NCBI GenBank assembly: GCA_949987565.1
Contig: OX465105.1
Coordinates: 62,001-126,000 of the forward strand
Source: Luidia sarsii
Taxonomy: Eukaryota; Echinodermata; Asteroidea; Paxillosida; Luidiidae
Reading direction: 5' to 3'
DNA length: 64,000 bases
In this document: positions 1 to 13,600 of the stretch, in pieces
How the letters are laid out: each line of letters begins with the position of its first letter
Numbering within the stretch: position 1 is the first letter of the stretch
The notes under the pieces: generated by a model
What the model was told of the DNA's origin: nothing
The model's database searches: none
What the model saw: the letters and a program-made list of their open reading frames with translations, nothing else
Translations under genes and position numbers: made by a program

Positions 1-740
1 GAGATTCAAATTTGCCCTAGGAAGAGGTCTAGGGTTCCTCTAACGACAAGTGTTAAAGTTACTGAGTTTGGAGAACATTTCTTTTGATAATTTTCCACGG
101 AAAGGCAACGACCCTTCATTCGTCTGAGTGTCAACTGTGTATTCATACGAGCGGACGTTGATTCGCAGATTTTGCAGGTGATGGGCAGAGATATATTCCT
201 TGCGTGTTCATATCGTATTACATTTTAGGTTTTTATCCTTGAAAATTGGCTTGAAAGTAGCCCTAGGATTCCTCGAATGGCCTGAGTGAAAACATCTGAA
301 TTCGGAATCAATTTCTATTCAAACATTTTCAGGAGAAGGGAGCGACCCTACCTGTTTCTCTGAGCTGCCATTGTCCAGTCGCTGGCATTATGGTCGACGG
401 CAGAGGGTAACTGAGTTGGAAGATAGGGTTTGCAATTAATATTTCATTAAATATGATGCTGACAAGATTCAAATTTGCCATAAGAAGAGGTCTAGGGTTA
501 CTCTAACGACAAGTGTTAAAGTTACTGAGTTTGGAGAACATTTCTTTTGATGGTTTTCCACGGAAAGACAACGACCCTTTAATCTGTCTGAGTGTCAACT
601 GTGTATTCATACGAGCGGACGTTGATTTGCAGATTTTGGAGGTGATGGGCAGAGATATATTCCTTGCAAGTTCATATCGTATTACATTTTAGGTTTTGAT
701 TCTTGAAACTTGGCTTGGAAGTATCCCTAGAATACCTAGG
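1..740. repeat. Satellite A monomers, run 1 (window edge)
   Basis: Holds one complete ~464-bp satellite monomer and about 0.6 of a second, cut off by B unit 1. Marks that recur in nearly every A monomer are an EcoRI site (GAATTC), a SalI site (GTCGAC), CCCTAGG boxes and a TTTGCAAATTAATATT box. The stretch 1 to about 2270 recurs at 20529 to about 22800 (offset 20528), so the left array continues upstream of the window. The short reading frames here start at TTG or GTG and are by-products of the repeat. Confidence 0.9.
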
Positions 741-1962
741 ATAACCTCTTCAATAAGGAGGGAGCTCGTCTTTGTTGAGAAGAGCATAGAACAGTCTGCG
801 GAGAGTAGCGGAAAGATAATGTACACTTTGCAAGTCAAGTGATGTATTTGTGAAGTAATGTTAAACGTGTAGGGACAACCATTGCGCTATGTATCCTGCA
901 CCGAGAAGATGAAATGATTCTACAGGTTCATGGTCCACCTGTATGCTGTAGGTGGGATTGGCCATTCAGTCAGATCTGTTCGGTTTCAAGATACGCGAAG
1001 ACAGGGGTGAAAAGATTGTGCAAGATCACCGCCCGCCTGTATTCTAGTCAAAGGGTCTCACTGAATATTCAAAGTTAGGTGGTCATCCTCTCAGACCTGT
1101 TCGGTCAAAAGATACGCAAGGACAAGAGTCAAACTATTCTACAAGAAAAAATGATTCTACAAGTTCATCGTCCGCCTCTACCCTTGTCATAATATTTTCC
1201 CTGTATGTCCTAGGGGAATTGGCCATTCAGTCAGATCTATTCGGTTTCAAGATACGCGAAGACAAGGGTGAACAAATTGTGCAGGAGCACCGCCCGCCTG
1301 TATTCTAGTCAACGGGTCTCACCGAATATTCAAAGTTAGTTGGTCATCCTCTCAGACCTGTTCGGTCAAAAGATACGCAAGGACGAAGGTAAAATTATTC
1401 TACAAGAAAACAGTCCGTCTCTATCCTAGTCAACGGGTCTCGCTGAATATTCAAAGGTTAGCTGGTCATCCTCTCAGACCTGTGCGGTCAAAAGATACGC
1501 AAGGACAAGAGTAAAATGATTCTACAAGTGCACCGTGCGTGTCTATTCAAGTGAACAGGCCTCGCTAGATACTCAAAAGTTAGGTGGTCATCCTCTCAGA
1601 CCTGTTCGGTCTTAAGATACGCAGCGATACGCGTCACAGCGTCTGGTGAATATGGGGCGATTTGTTTAGATTTACACCTGTATAGCCATTTGCATGGTAG
1701 CGTGGTGTGAATATGGGGTGACTTACTTAAGTTTGCTTTTGCGTAAGTATTTCTGAAGTAACGCCATAGAGTAGGTCGAAACAAAAATGAATCTGGAATA
1801 AGCCGTCGAACATTGTTAAAATGACTGAAAGCGCACATGTTTAAATTATTTTATCATCACGCAAAGGAAACTAACCTTTATGACTGAGGAAGTGTGTGTG
1901 TGTTCATGTACTTTTAATGGTCGAGGGCAGAAAGAGACCGAGTAGAAACAAGTCAAGCAAGA
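741..1962. repeat. Satellite B unit 1 (long variant, 1222 bp)
   Basis: A distinct block that replaces about 149 bp of one A monomer. It begins at ATAACCTCTTCAATAAGG, just after a CCTAGG box, and ends before the shared GGGTTTGCAAATTAAT. Inside are six tandem subrepeats of about 120 bp starting at 960, 1081, 1221, 1342, 1464 and 1586. They share the cores CAGACCTGTTCGGTC and AAGATACGCAAGGAC. The last ~200 bp (GAATAAGC, TTGTTAAAATGACTG, ATCATCACGCAAAGG) resemble the 243-bp units at 63375-63860. A short GT run lies near 1891-1902. No coding function is seen. Confidence 0.88.
960..1640. repeat. ~120-bp tandem subrepeats inside B unit 1
   Basis: Successive starts at 960, 1081, 1221, 1342, 1464 and 1586 give periods of 121, 140, 121, 122 and 122 bp. 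Two subtypes alternate at first. One begins GGCCATTCAGTCAGATCTG and contains GATACGCGAAGACA. The other begins GGTCATCCTCTCAGACCTG and contains GATACGCAAGGAC. The same subrepeats occur in every B unit and in the divergent block after 62900. They are degenerate and longer than CRISPR repeats. Confidence 0.85.
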
Positions 1963-4900
1963 GGGTTTGCAAATTAATATTTCATTAAATATGATGCTGG
2001 CGAATATTCAAATTTGCCCTAGGAAGAGGTCTAGGGTTCCTCTAACGACAAGTATTAAAGTTACTGAGTTTGGAGAACATTTCTTTTGATGGTTTTCCAC
2101 GGAAAGGCAACGACCCTTCATCCGTCTGAGTGTCAACTGTGTATTCATACGAGCGGACGTTGATTCGCAGATTTTGCAGGTGATGGGCAGAGATATATTC
2201 CTTGCGTGTTCATATCGTATTACATTTTAGGTTTTCATCCTTTAAAATTGTCTTGAAAGTAGCCCTAGGATTCCTCGAATGGCCTGAGTCAAAAATCTGA
2301 ATTCGGGGTCAATTTCTATTCAAACATTTTCAGGAAAAGGGAGCGACCCTACCTGTTTCTCTGAGCTGCCATTGTCCAGTCGCTGGCATTATGGTCGACG
2401 GCAGAGAGTAACTGAGTAGGAATATAGGGTTTGCAAATTAATATTTCATTAAATATGATGCTGACGAGATTCAAATTTGCCCTAAGAAGAGGTCTAGAAT
2501 TCCTCTAACGACAAGTGTTAAAGTTACTGAGTTTGGAGAACATTTCTTTTGATGGTTTTCCACGGAAAGGCAACGACCCTTCATCTGTCTGAGTGTCAAC
2601 TGTGTATTCATACGAGCGGACGTTGATTCGCAGATATTTGATCTGATGGGCAGAGATATATTCCTTGCGTGTTCATATCGTATTACATTTTAGGTTTTGA
2701 TTCTTGAAACTTGGCTTGAAAGTAGCCCTAGGATTCCTCGAATGCCCTGAGTCAAAACATCTGAATTCGGGGTCAATTTCTATTCAAACATTTTCAGGAA
2801 AAGGGAGCGACCCTACCTGTTTCTCTGAGCTGCCATTGTCCAGTCGCTGGCATTATGATCGACGGCAGAGAGTAACTGAGTAGGAAGATAGGGTTTGCAA
2901 ATTAATATTTCATTAAATATGATGCTGACGAGATTCAAATTTGCCCTAGCAAGAGGTCTAGGGTTCCTCTAACGACAAGTATTAAAGTTAATGAGTTTGG
3001 AGAACATTTCTTTTGATGGTTTTCCACGGAAAGGCAACGACCCTTCATCCGTCTGAGTGTCAACTGTGTATTCATACGAGCGGACGTTGATTCGCAGATT
3101 TTGCAGGTGATGGGCAGAGATATATACCTTGCGTGTTCATATCGTATTACATTTTAGGTTTTCATCCTTTAAAATTGTCTTGAAAGTAGCCCTAGGATTC
3201 CTCGAATGGCCTGAGTCAAAAATCTGAATTCGGAGTCAATTTCTATTCAAACATTTTCAGGAGAAGGGAGCGACCCTGCCTGTTTCTCTGAGCTGCCATT
3301 GTCCAGTCGCTGGCATTATGGTCGACGGCAGAGAGTAACTGAGTAGGAATATAGGGTTTGCAAATTAATATTTCATTAAATATGATGCTGACGAGATTCA
3401 AATTTGCCCTAAGAAGAGGTCTAGAATTCCTCTAACGACAAGTGTTAAAGTTACTGAGTTTGGAGAACATTTCTTTTGATGGTTTTCCACGGAAAGGCAA
3501 CGACCCTTCATCCGTCTGAGTGTCAACTGTGTATTCATACGAGTGGACGTTGATTCGCAGATTTTGCAGGTGTTGGGCAAAGATATATTCCTTGCGTATT
3601 CATATCGTATTACATTTTAGGTTTTCATCCTTGAAAATTGGCTTGAAAGTAGCCCTAGGATTCCTCGAATGGCCTGAGTCAAAACATCTGAATTCGGAGT
3701 CAATTTCTATTCAAACATTTTCAGGAGAAGGGAGCGACTCCACCTGTTTCTCTGAGCTGCCATTGTCCAGTCGCTGGCTTTATGGTCGACAGCAGAGAGT
3801 AACTGAGTAGGAAGATAGGGTTTGCAAATTAATATTTAATTAAATATGATGCTGACAGGATTCAAAGTTGTCCTAAGAAGAGGTCTAGGGTTCCTCTAAC
3901 GACAAGTGTTAAAGTTACTGAGTTTCGAGAACATTTCTTTTGATGATTTTCCACGGAAAGGCAACGACCTTTCATCTGTCTGAGTGTCAACTGTGTATTC
4001 ATACGAGCGGACGTTGATTCGCAGATTTTGCAGGTGATGGGCTGAGACATATTCCTTGCGTGTTCATATCGTTTTACATTTTAGGTTTTGATTCTTGAAA
4101 CTTGACTTGAAAGTAGCCCTAGGATTCCTCGAATGGCCTGAGTCAAATCATCTGAATTCGGTGTCAATTTCTATTCAAACATTTTCAGGAGAAGGGAGCG
4201 AGCCTACCTGTTTCTCTGAGCTGCCATTGTCCAGTCGCTGGCATTATGATCGACGGCAGAGAGTAACTGAGTAGGAAGATAGGGTTTGCAAATTAATATT
4301 TTATTAAATATGATGCTGACGAGATTCAAATTTGCCCTAGCAAGAGGTCTAGGGTTCCTCTAACGACAAGTGTTAAAGTTACTGAGTTTGGAGAACATTT
4401 CTTTTGATGGTTTTCCACGGAAAGGCAACGACCCTTCATCCGTCTGAGTGTCAACTGTGTATTCATACGAGCGGACGTTGATTCGCAGATTTTGCAGGTG
4501 ATGGGCAGAGATATATTCCTTGCGTGTTCATATCGTATTACATTTTAGGTTTTCATCCTTTAAAATTGTCTTGAAAGTAGCCCTAGGATTCCTCGAATGG
4601 CCTGAGTCAAAACATCTGAATTCGGAGTCAATTTCTATTCAAACAATTTCAGGAGAAGGGAGCGACCCTACCTGTTTCTCTGAGCTGCCATTGTCCAGTC
4701 GCTGGCATTATGGTCGACGGCAGAGAGTAACTGAGTAGGAATATAGGGTTTGCAAATTAATATTTCATTAAATATGATGCTGACGAGATTCAAATTTACC
4801 CTAGGAAGAGGCCTAGGGTTCCTCTAACGACAAGTGTTAAAGTTACTGAGTTTGGAGAACATTTCTTTTGATGGTTTTCCACGGAAAGACAAAGACCCTT

Positions 4901-5060
4901 CATCTGTCTGAGTGTCAACTGTGTATTCATACGAGCGGACGTTGATTTGCAGATTTTGGAGGTGATGGGCAGAGATATATTCCTTGCGTGTTCATATCGT
5001 ATTACATTTTAGGTTTTGATTCTTGAAACTTGGCTTGGAAGTATCCCTAGGATTCCTAGG
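1963..5060. repeat. Satellite A monomers, run 2 (about 6.7 copies)
   Basis: 3098 bp, or 6 full monomers plus 314 bp, ending at the same monomer phase as the other runs that precede B. Monomers alternate between subtypes with GATTCTTGAAACTTG and CATCCTTTAAAATTG in the second half. Some copies lack one C in TCAAAAATCTGAA. Reading frames of 60-96 codons on either strand start at TTG, GTG or similar and recur at monomer spacing, so they are not genes. Confidence 0.9.
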
Positions 5061-6281
5061 ATAACCTCTTCAATAAGGAGGGAGCTCGTCTTTGTTGAGA
5101 AGAGCATAGAACAGTCTGCGGAGAGTAGCGGAAAGATAATGTACACTTTGCAAGTCAAGTGATGTATTTGTGAAGTAATGTTAAACGTGTAGGGACAACC
5201 ATTGCGCTATGTATCCTGCACCGAGAAGATGAAATGATTCTACAGGTTCATGGTCCACCTGTATGCTGTAGGTGGGATTGGCCATTCAGTCAGATCTGTT
5301 CGGTTTCAAGATACGCGAAGACAAGGGTGAAAAAATTGTGCAAGAGCACCGCCCGCCTGTATTCTAGTCAACGGGTCTCACCGAATATTCAAAGTTAGGT
5401 GGTCATCCTCTCAGACCTGTTCGGTCAAAAGATACGCAAGGACAAGAGTCAAACTATTCTACAAGAAAAAATGATTCTACAAGTTCATCGTCCGCCTCTA
5501 CCCTTGTCATAATATTTTCCCTGTATGTTCTAGGGGAATTGGCCATTCAGTCAGATCTATTCGGTTTCAAGATACGCGAAGACAAGGGTGAAAAAATTGT
5601 GCAAGAGCACCGCCCGCCTGTATTCTAGTCAACGGGTCTCACCGAATATTCAAAGTTAGGTGGTCATCCTCTCAGACCTGTTCGGTCAAAAGATACGCAA
5701 GGACGAAGGTAAAATTATTCTACAAGAGAACAGTCCGTCTCTATCCTAGTCAACGGGTCTCGCTGAACATTCAAAGGTTAGCTGGTCATCCTCTCAGACC
5801 TGTGCGGTCAAAAGATTCGCAAGGACGAGAGTAAAATGATTCTACAAGTGCACCGTGCGTGTCTATTCAAGTGAACAGGTCTCGCTAGATACTCAAAAGT
5901 TAGCTGGTCATCCTCTCAGACCTGTTCGGTCTTAAGATACGCAGCGATACGCGTCACAGCGTCTGGTGAATATGTGGCGATTTGTTTAGATTTCCACCTG
6001 TATAGCCATTTGCATGGTAGCGTGGTGTGAATATGGGGCGACTTACTTAAGTTTGCTTTTGCGTAAGTATTTCTGAAGTAACGCCATAGAGTAGGTCGAA
6101 ACAAAATGAATCTGGAATAAGCCGTCGAACATTGTTAAAATGACTGAAAGCGCACATGTTTAAATTATTTTATCATCACGCAAAGGAAACTAACCTTTAT
6201 GACTGAGGAAGTGTGTGTGTGTTCATGTACTTTTAATGGTCGAGGGCAGAAAGAGACCGAGTAGAAACAAGTCAAGCAAGA
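5061..6281. repeat. Satellite B unit 2
   Basis: 1221 bp, near-identical to B unit 1, with the same ends and ~120-bp subrepeats. It shares private variants with B3 and B4, such as AAAGATTCGCAAGGACGAG and AATATGTGGCGATTTG. B2, B3 and B4 therefore form one recent lineage, and B1, B5 and B6 another. Confidence 0.88.
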
Positions 6282-9200
6282 GGGTTTGCAAATTAATATT
6301 TCATAAAATATGATGCTGGCGAATATTCAAATTTGCCCTAGGAAGAGGTCTAGGGTTCCTGTAACGACAGGTGTTAAAGTTACTGAGTTTGGAGAACATT
6401 TCTTCTGATGGTTTTCCACGGAAAGGCAACGACCCTTCATCTGTCTGAGTGTCAACTGTGTATTCATACGAGCGGACGTTGATTCGCAGATATTTGATCT
6501 GATGGGCAGAGATATATTCCTTGCGTGTTCATATCGTATTACATTTTAGGTTTTGATTCTTGAAACTTGGCTTGAAAGTAGCCCTAGGATTCCTCGAATG
6601 CCCTGAGTCAAAACATCTGAATTCGGGGTCAATTTCTATTCAAACATTTTCAGGAAAAGGGAGCGACCCTACCTGTTTCTCTGAGCTGCCATTGTCCAGT
6701 CGCTGGCATTATGATCGACGGCAGAGAGTAACTGAGTAGGAAGATAGGGTTTGCAAATTAATATTTCATTAAATATGATGCTGACGAGATTCAAATTTGC
6801 CCTAGCAAGAGGTCTAGGGTTCCTCTAACGACAAGTATTAAAGTTAATGAGTTTGGAGAACATTTCTTTTGATGGTTTTCCACGGAAAGGCAACGACCCT
6901 TCATCCGTCTGAGTGTCAACTGTGTATTCATACGAGCGGACGTTGATTCGCAGATTTTGCAGGTGATGGGCAGAGATATATTCCTTGCGTGTTCATATCG
7001 TATTACATTTTAGGTTTTCATCCTTTAAAATTGTCTTGAAAGTAGCCCTAGGATTCCTCGAATGGCCTGAGTCAAAAATCTGAATTCGGAGTCAATTTCT
7101 ATTCAAACATTTTCAGGAGAAGGGAGCGACCCTGCCTGTTTCTCTGAGCTGCCATTGTCCAGTCGCTGGCATTATGGTCGACGGCAGAGAGTAACTGAGT
7201 AGGAATATAGGGTTTGCAAATTAATATTTCATTAAATATGATGCTGACGAGATTCAAATTTGCCCTAAGAAGAGGTCTAGAATTCCTCTAACGACAAGTG
7301 TTAAAGTTACTGAGTTTGGAGAACATTTCTTTTGATGGTTTTCCACGGAAAGGCAACGACCCTTCATCCGTCTGAGTGTCAACTGTGTATTCATACGAGG
7401 GGACGTTGATTCGCAGATTTTGCAGGTGTTGGGCAAAGATATATTCCTTGCGTGTTCTTATCGTTTTACATTTTAGGTTTTGATTCTTGAAACTTGACTT
7501 GAAAGTAGCCCTAGGATTCCTCGAATGGCCTGAGTCAAATCATCTGAATTCGGTGTCAATTTCTATTCAAACATTTTCAGGAGAAGGGAGCGACCCTACC
7601 TGTTTCTCTGAGCTGCCATTGTCCAGTCGCTGGCATTATGATCGACGGCAGAGAGTAACTGAGTAGGAAGATAGGGTTTGCAAATTAATATTTCATTAAA
7701 TATGATGCTGACAGGATTCAAAGTTGTCCTAAGAAGAGATCTAGGTTTCCTCTAACGACAAGTGTTAAAGTTACTGAGTTTGGAGAACATTTCTTTTGAT
7801 GGTTTTCCACGGAAAGGCAACGACCCTTCATCCGTCTGAGTGTCAACTGTGTATTCAAACGAGCGGACGTTGATTCGCAGATTTTGCAGGTGATGGGCAG
7901 AGATATATTCCTCGCGTGTTCATATCGTATTACATTTTAGGTTTTCATCCTTTAAAATTGACTTGAAAGTAGCCCTAGAATTCCTCGAATGGCCTGAGTC
8001 AAAACATCTGAATTCGGAGTCAATTTCTATTCAAACATTTTCAGGAGAAGGGAGCGACCCTACCTGTTTCTCTGAGCTGCCATTGTCCAGTCGCTGGCAT
8101 TATGGTCGACGGCAGAGAGTAACTGAGTAGGAATATAGGGTTTGCAAATTAATATTTCATTAAATATGATGCTGACGAGATTCAAATTTGCCCTAGGAAG
8201 AGGTCTAGGGTTCCTCTAACGACAAGTGTTAAAGTTACTGAGTTTACAGAACATTTCTTTTGATGATTTTCCACGGAAAGGCAACGACCTTTCATCTGTC
8301 TGAGTGTCAACTGTGTATTCATACGAGCGGACGTTGATTCGCAGATTTTGCAGGTGATGGGCAAAGATATATTCCTTGCGTGTTCATATCGTATTACATT
8401 TTAGGTTTTCATCCTTGAAAATTGTCTTGAAAGTAGCCCCAGGATTCCTCGAATGGCCTGAGTCAAAACATCTTAATTCGGTGTCAATTTCTATTCAAAC
8501 ATTTTCAGGAGAAGGGAGCGAGCCTACCTGTTTCTCTGAGCTGCCATTGTCCAGTCGCTGGCATTATGGTCGACGGCAGAGAGTAACTGAGTAGGAAGAT
8601 AGGGTTTGCAAATTAATATTTCATTAAATATGATGCTGACGAGATTCAAATTTGCCCTAGCAAGAGGTCTAGGGTTCCTCTAACGACAAGTGTTAAAGTT
8701 ACTGAGTTTGGAGAACATTTCTTTTGATGGTTTTCCACGGAAAGGCAACGACCCTTCATCCGTCTGAGTGTCAACTGTGTATTCATACGAGCGGACGTTG
8801 ATTCGCAGATTTTGCAGGTGATGGGCAGAGATATATTCCTTGCGTGTTCATATCGTATTACATTTTAGGTTTTCATCCTTTAAAATTGTCTTGAAAGTAG
8901 CCCTAGGATTCCTCGAATGGCCTGAGTCAAAACATCTGAATTCGGAGTCAATTTCTATTCAAACAATTTCAGGAGAAGGGAGCGACCCTACCTGTTTCTC
9001 TGAGCTGCCATTGTCCAGTCGCTGGCATTATGGTCGACGGCAGAGAGTAACTGAGTAGGAATATAGGGTTTGCAAATTAATATTTCATTAAATATGATGC
9101 TGACGAGATTCAAATTTACCCTAGGAAGAGGCCTAGGGTTCCTCTAACGACAAGTGTTAAAGTTACTGAGTTTGGAGAACATTTCTTCTGATGGTTTTCC

Positions 9201-9380
9201 ACGGAAAGACAAAGACCCTTCATCTGTCTGAGTGTCAACTGTGTATTCATACGAGCGGACGTTGATTTGCAGATTTTGGAGGTGATGGGCAGAGATATAT
9301 TCCTTGCGTGTTCATATCGTATTACATTTTAGGTTTTGATTCTTGAAACTTGGCTTGGAAGTATCCCTAGGATTCCTAGG
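6282..9380. repeat. Satellite A monomers, run 3 (about 6.7 copies)
   Basis: 3099 bp, 6 full monomers plus 315 bp. It has the same size and phase as run 2. Its latter part repeats the DNA before B2 at an offset of 4320 bp, and from roughly 7.2 kb onward it is also repeated at an offset of 6640 bp. Confidence 0.9.
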
Positions 9381-10601
9381 ATAACCTCTTCAATAAGGAG
9401 GGAGCTCGTCTTTGTTGAGAAGAGCATAGAACAGTCTGCGGAGAGTAGCGGAAAGATAATGTACACTTTGCAAGTCAAGTGATGTATTTGTGAAGTAATG
9501 TTAAACGTGTAGGGACAACCATTGCGCTATGTATCCTGCACCGAGAAGATGAAATGATTCTACAGGTTCATGGTCCACCTGTATGCTGTAGGTGGGATTG
9601 GCCATTCAGTCAGATCTGTTCGGTTTCAAGATACGCGAAGACAAGGGTGAAAAAATTGTGCAAGAGCACCGCCCGCCTGTATTCTAGTCAACGGGTCTCA
9701 CCGAATATTCAAAGTTAGGTGGTCATCCTCTCAGACCTGTTCGGTCAAAAGATACGCAAGGACAAGAGTCAAACTATTCTACAAGAAAAAATGATTCTAC
9801 AAGTTCATCGTCCGCCTCTACCCTTGTCATAATATTTTCCCTGTATGTTCTAGGGGAATTGGCCATTCAGTCAGATCTATTCGGTTTCAAGATACGCGAA
9901 GACAAGGGTGAAAAAATTGTGCAAGAGCACCGCCCGCCTGTATTCTAGTCAACGGGTCTCACCGAATATTCAAAGTTAGGTGGTCATCCTCTCAGACCTG
10001 TTCGGTCAAAAGATACGCAAGGACGAAGGTAAAATTATTCTACAAGAGAACAGTCCGTCTCTATCCTAGTCAACGGGTCTCGCTGAACATTCAAAGGTTA
10101 GCTGGTCATCCTCTCAGACCTGTGCGGTCAAAAGATTCGCAAGGACGAGAGTAAAATGATTCTACAAGTGCACCGTGCGTGTCTATTCAAGTGAACAGGT
10201 CTCGCTAGATACTCAAAAGTTAGCTGGTCATCCTCTCAGACCTGTTCGGTCTTAAGATACGCAGCGATACGCGTCACAGCGTCTGGTGAATATGTGGCGA
10301 TTTGTTTAGATTTCCACCTGTATAGCCATTTGCATGGTAGCGTGGTGTGAATATGGGGCGACTTACTTAAGTTTGCTTTTGCGTAAGTATTTCTGAAGTA
10401 ACGCCATAGAGTAGGTCGAAACAAAATGAATCTGGAATAAGCCGTCGAACATTGTTAAAATGACTGAAAGCGCACATGTTTAAATTATTTTATCATCACG
10501 CAAAGGAAACTAACCTTTATGACTGAGGAAGTGTGTGTGTGTTCATGTACTTTTAATGGTCGAGGGCAGAAAGAGACCGAGTAGAAACAAGTCAAGCAAG
10601 A
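9381..10601. repeat. Satellite B unit 3
   Basis: 1221 bp. It lies 4320 bp after B2 and 6640 bp before B4 and shares their private variants. Same internal ~120-bp subrepeats and same junction phases. No coding potential of note. Confidence 0.88.
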
Positions 10602-13600
10602 GGGTTTGCAAATTAATATTTCATAAAATATGATGCTGGCGAATATTCAAATTTGCCCTAGGAAGAGGTCTAGGGTTCCTGTAACGACAGGTGTTAAAGT
10701 TACTGAGTTTGGAGAACATTTCTTCTGATGGTTTTCCACGGAAAGGCAACGACCCTTCATCTGTCTGAGTGTCAACTGTGTATTCATACGAGCGGACGTT
10801 GATTCGCAGATATTTGATCTGATGGGCAGAGATATATTCCTTGCGTGTTCATATCGTATTACATTTTAGGTTTTGATTCTTGAAACTTGGCTTGAAAGTA
10901 GCCCTAGGATTCCTCGAATGCCCTGAGTCAAAACATCTGAATTCGGGGTCAATTTCTATTCAAACATTTTCAGGAAAAGGGAGCGACCCTACCTGTTTCT
11001 CTGAGCTGCCATTGTCCAGTCGCTGGCATTATGATCGACGGCAGAGAGTAACTGAGTAGGAAGATAGGGTTTGCAAATTAATATTTCATTAAATATGATG
11101 CTGACGAGATTCAAATTTGCCCTAGCAAGAGGTCTAGGGTTCCTCTAACGACAAGTATTAAAGTTACTGAGTTTGGAGAACATTTCTTTTGATGGTTTTC
11201 CACGGAAAGGCAACGACCCTTCATCCGTCTGAGTGTCAACTGTGTATTCATACGAGGGGACGTTGATTCGCAGATTTTGCAGGTGTTGGGCAAAGATATA
11301 TTCCTTGCGTGTTCTTATCGTTTTACATTTTAGGTTTTGATTCTTGAAACTTGACTTGAAAGTAGCCCTAGGATTCCTCGAATGGCCTGAGTCAAATCAT
11401 CTGAATTCGGTGTCAATTTCTATTCAAACATTTTCAGGAGAAGGGAGCGACCCTACCTGTTTCTCTGAGCTGCCATTGTCCAGTCGCTGGCATTATGATC
11501 GACGGCAGAGAGTAACTGAGTAGGAAGATAGGGTTTGCAAATTAATATTTCATTAAATATGATGCTGACAGGATTCAAAGTTGTCCTAAGAAGAGATCTA
11601 GGTTTCCTCTAACGACAAGTGTTAAAGTTACTGAGTTTGGAGAACATTTCTTTTGATGGTTTTCCACGGAAAGGCAACGACCCTTCATCCGTCTGAGTGT
11701 CAACTGTGTATTCAAACGAGCGGACGTTGATTCGCAGATTTTGCAGGTGATGGGCAGAGATATATTCCTCGCGTGTTCATATCGTATTACATTTTAGGTT
11801 TTCATCCTTTAAAATTGACTTGAAAGTAGCCCTAGAATTCCTCGAATGGCCTGAGTCAAAACATCTGAATTCGGAGTCAATTTCTATTCAAACATTTTCA
11901 GGAGAAGGGAGCGACCCTACCTGTTTCTCTGAGCTGCCATTGTCCTGTCGCTGGCATTATGGTCGACGGCAGAGAGTAACTGAGTAGGAATATAGGGTTT
12001 GCAAATTAATATTTCATTAAATATGATGCTGACGAGATTCAAATTTGCCCTAGCAAGAGGTCTAGGGTTCCTCTAACGACAAGTATTAAAGTTACTGAGT
12101 TTGGAGAACATTTCTTTTGATGGTTTTCCACGGAAAGGCAACGACCCTTCATCCGTCTGAGTGTCAACTGTGTATTCATACGAGCGGACGTTGATTCGCA
12201 GATTTTGCAGGTGATGGGCAGAGATATATTCCTTGCGTGTTCATATCGTATTACATTTTAGGTTTTCATCCTTTAAAATTGTCTTGAAAGTAGCCCTAGG
12301 ATTCCTCGAATGGCCTGAGTCAAAAATCTGAATTCGGAGTCAATTTCTATTCAAACATTTTCAGGAGAAGGGAGCGACCCTGCCTGTTTCTCTGAGCTGC
12401 CATTGTCCAGTCGCTGGCATTATGGTCGACGGCAGAGAGTAACTGAGTAGGAATATAGGGTTTGCAAATTAATATTTCATTAAATATGATGCTGACGAGA
12501 TTCAAATTTGCCCTAAGAAGAGGTCTAGAATTCCTCTAACGACAAGTGTTAAAGTTACTGAGTTTGGAGAACATTTCTTTTGATGGTTTTCCACGGAAAG
12601 GCAACGACCCTTCATCCGTCTGAGTGTCAACTGTGTATTCATACGAGGGGACGTTGATTCGCAGATTTTGCAGGTGTTGGGCAAAGATATATTCCTTGCG
12701 TGTTCTTATCGTTTTACATTTTAGGTTTTGATTCTTGAAACTTGACTTGAAAGTAGCCCTAGGATTCCTCGAATGGCCTGAGTCAAATCATCTGAATTCG
12801 GTGTCAATTTCTATTCAAACATTTTCAGGAGAAGGGAGCGACCCTACCTGTTTCTCTGAGCTGCCATTGTCCAGTCGCTGGCATTATGATCGACGGCAGA
12901 GAGTAACTGAGTAGGAAGATAGGGTTTGCAAATTAATATTTCATTAAATATGATGCTGACAGGATTCAAAGTTGTCCTAAGAAGAGATCTAGGTTTCCTC
13001 TAACGACAAGTGTTAAAGTTACTGAGTTTGGAGAACATTTCTTTTGATGGTTTTCCACGGAAAGGCAACGACCCTTCATCCGTCTGAGTGTCAACTGTGT
13101 ATTCAAACGAGCGGACGTTGATTCGCAGATTTTGCAGGTGATGGGCAGAGATATATTCCTCGCGTGTTCATATCGTATTACATTTTAGGTTTTCATCCTT
13201 TAAAATTGACTTGAAAGTAGCCCTAGAATTCCTCGAATGGCCTGAGTCAAAACATCTGAATTCGGAGTCAATTTCTATTCAAACATTTTCAGGAGAAGGG
13301 AGCGACCCTACCTGTTTCTCTGAGCTGCCATTGTCCAGTCGCTGGCATTATGGTCGACGGCAGAGAGTAACTGAGTAGGAATATAGGGTTTGCAAATTAA
13401 TATTTCATTAAATATGATGCTGACGAGATTCAAATTTGCCCTAGGAAGAGGTCTAGGGTTCCTCTAACGACAAGTGTTAAAGTTACTGAGTTTAGAGAAC
13501 ATTTCTTTTGATGATTTTCCACGGAAAGGCAACGACCTTTCATCTGTCTGAGTGTCAACTGTGTATTCATACGAGCGGACGTTGATTCGCAGATTTTGCA

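Noticed and set aside
960..1640. Tandem ~120-bp subrepeats considered as a CRISPR array
   Set aside because: The repeats are long, degenerate and contiguous with no unique spacers, in a eukaryotic satellite.
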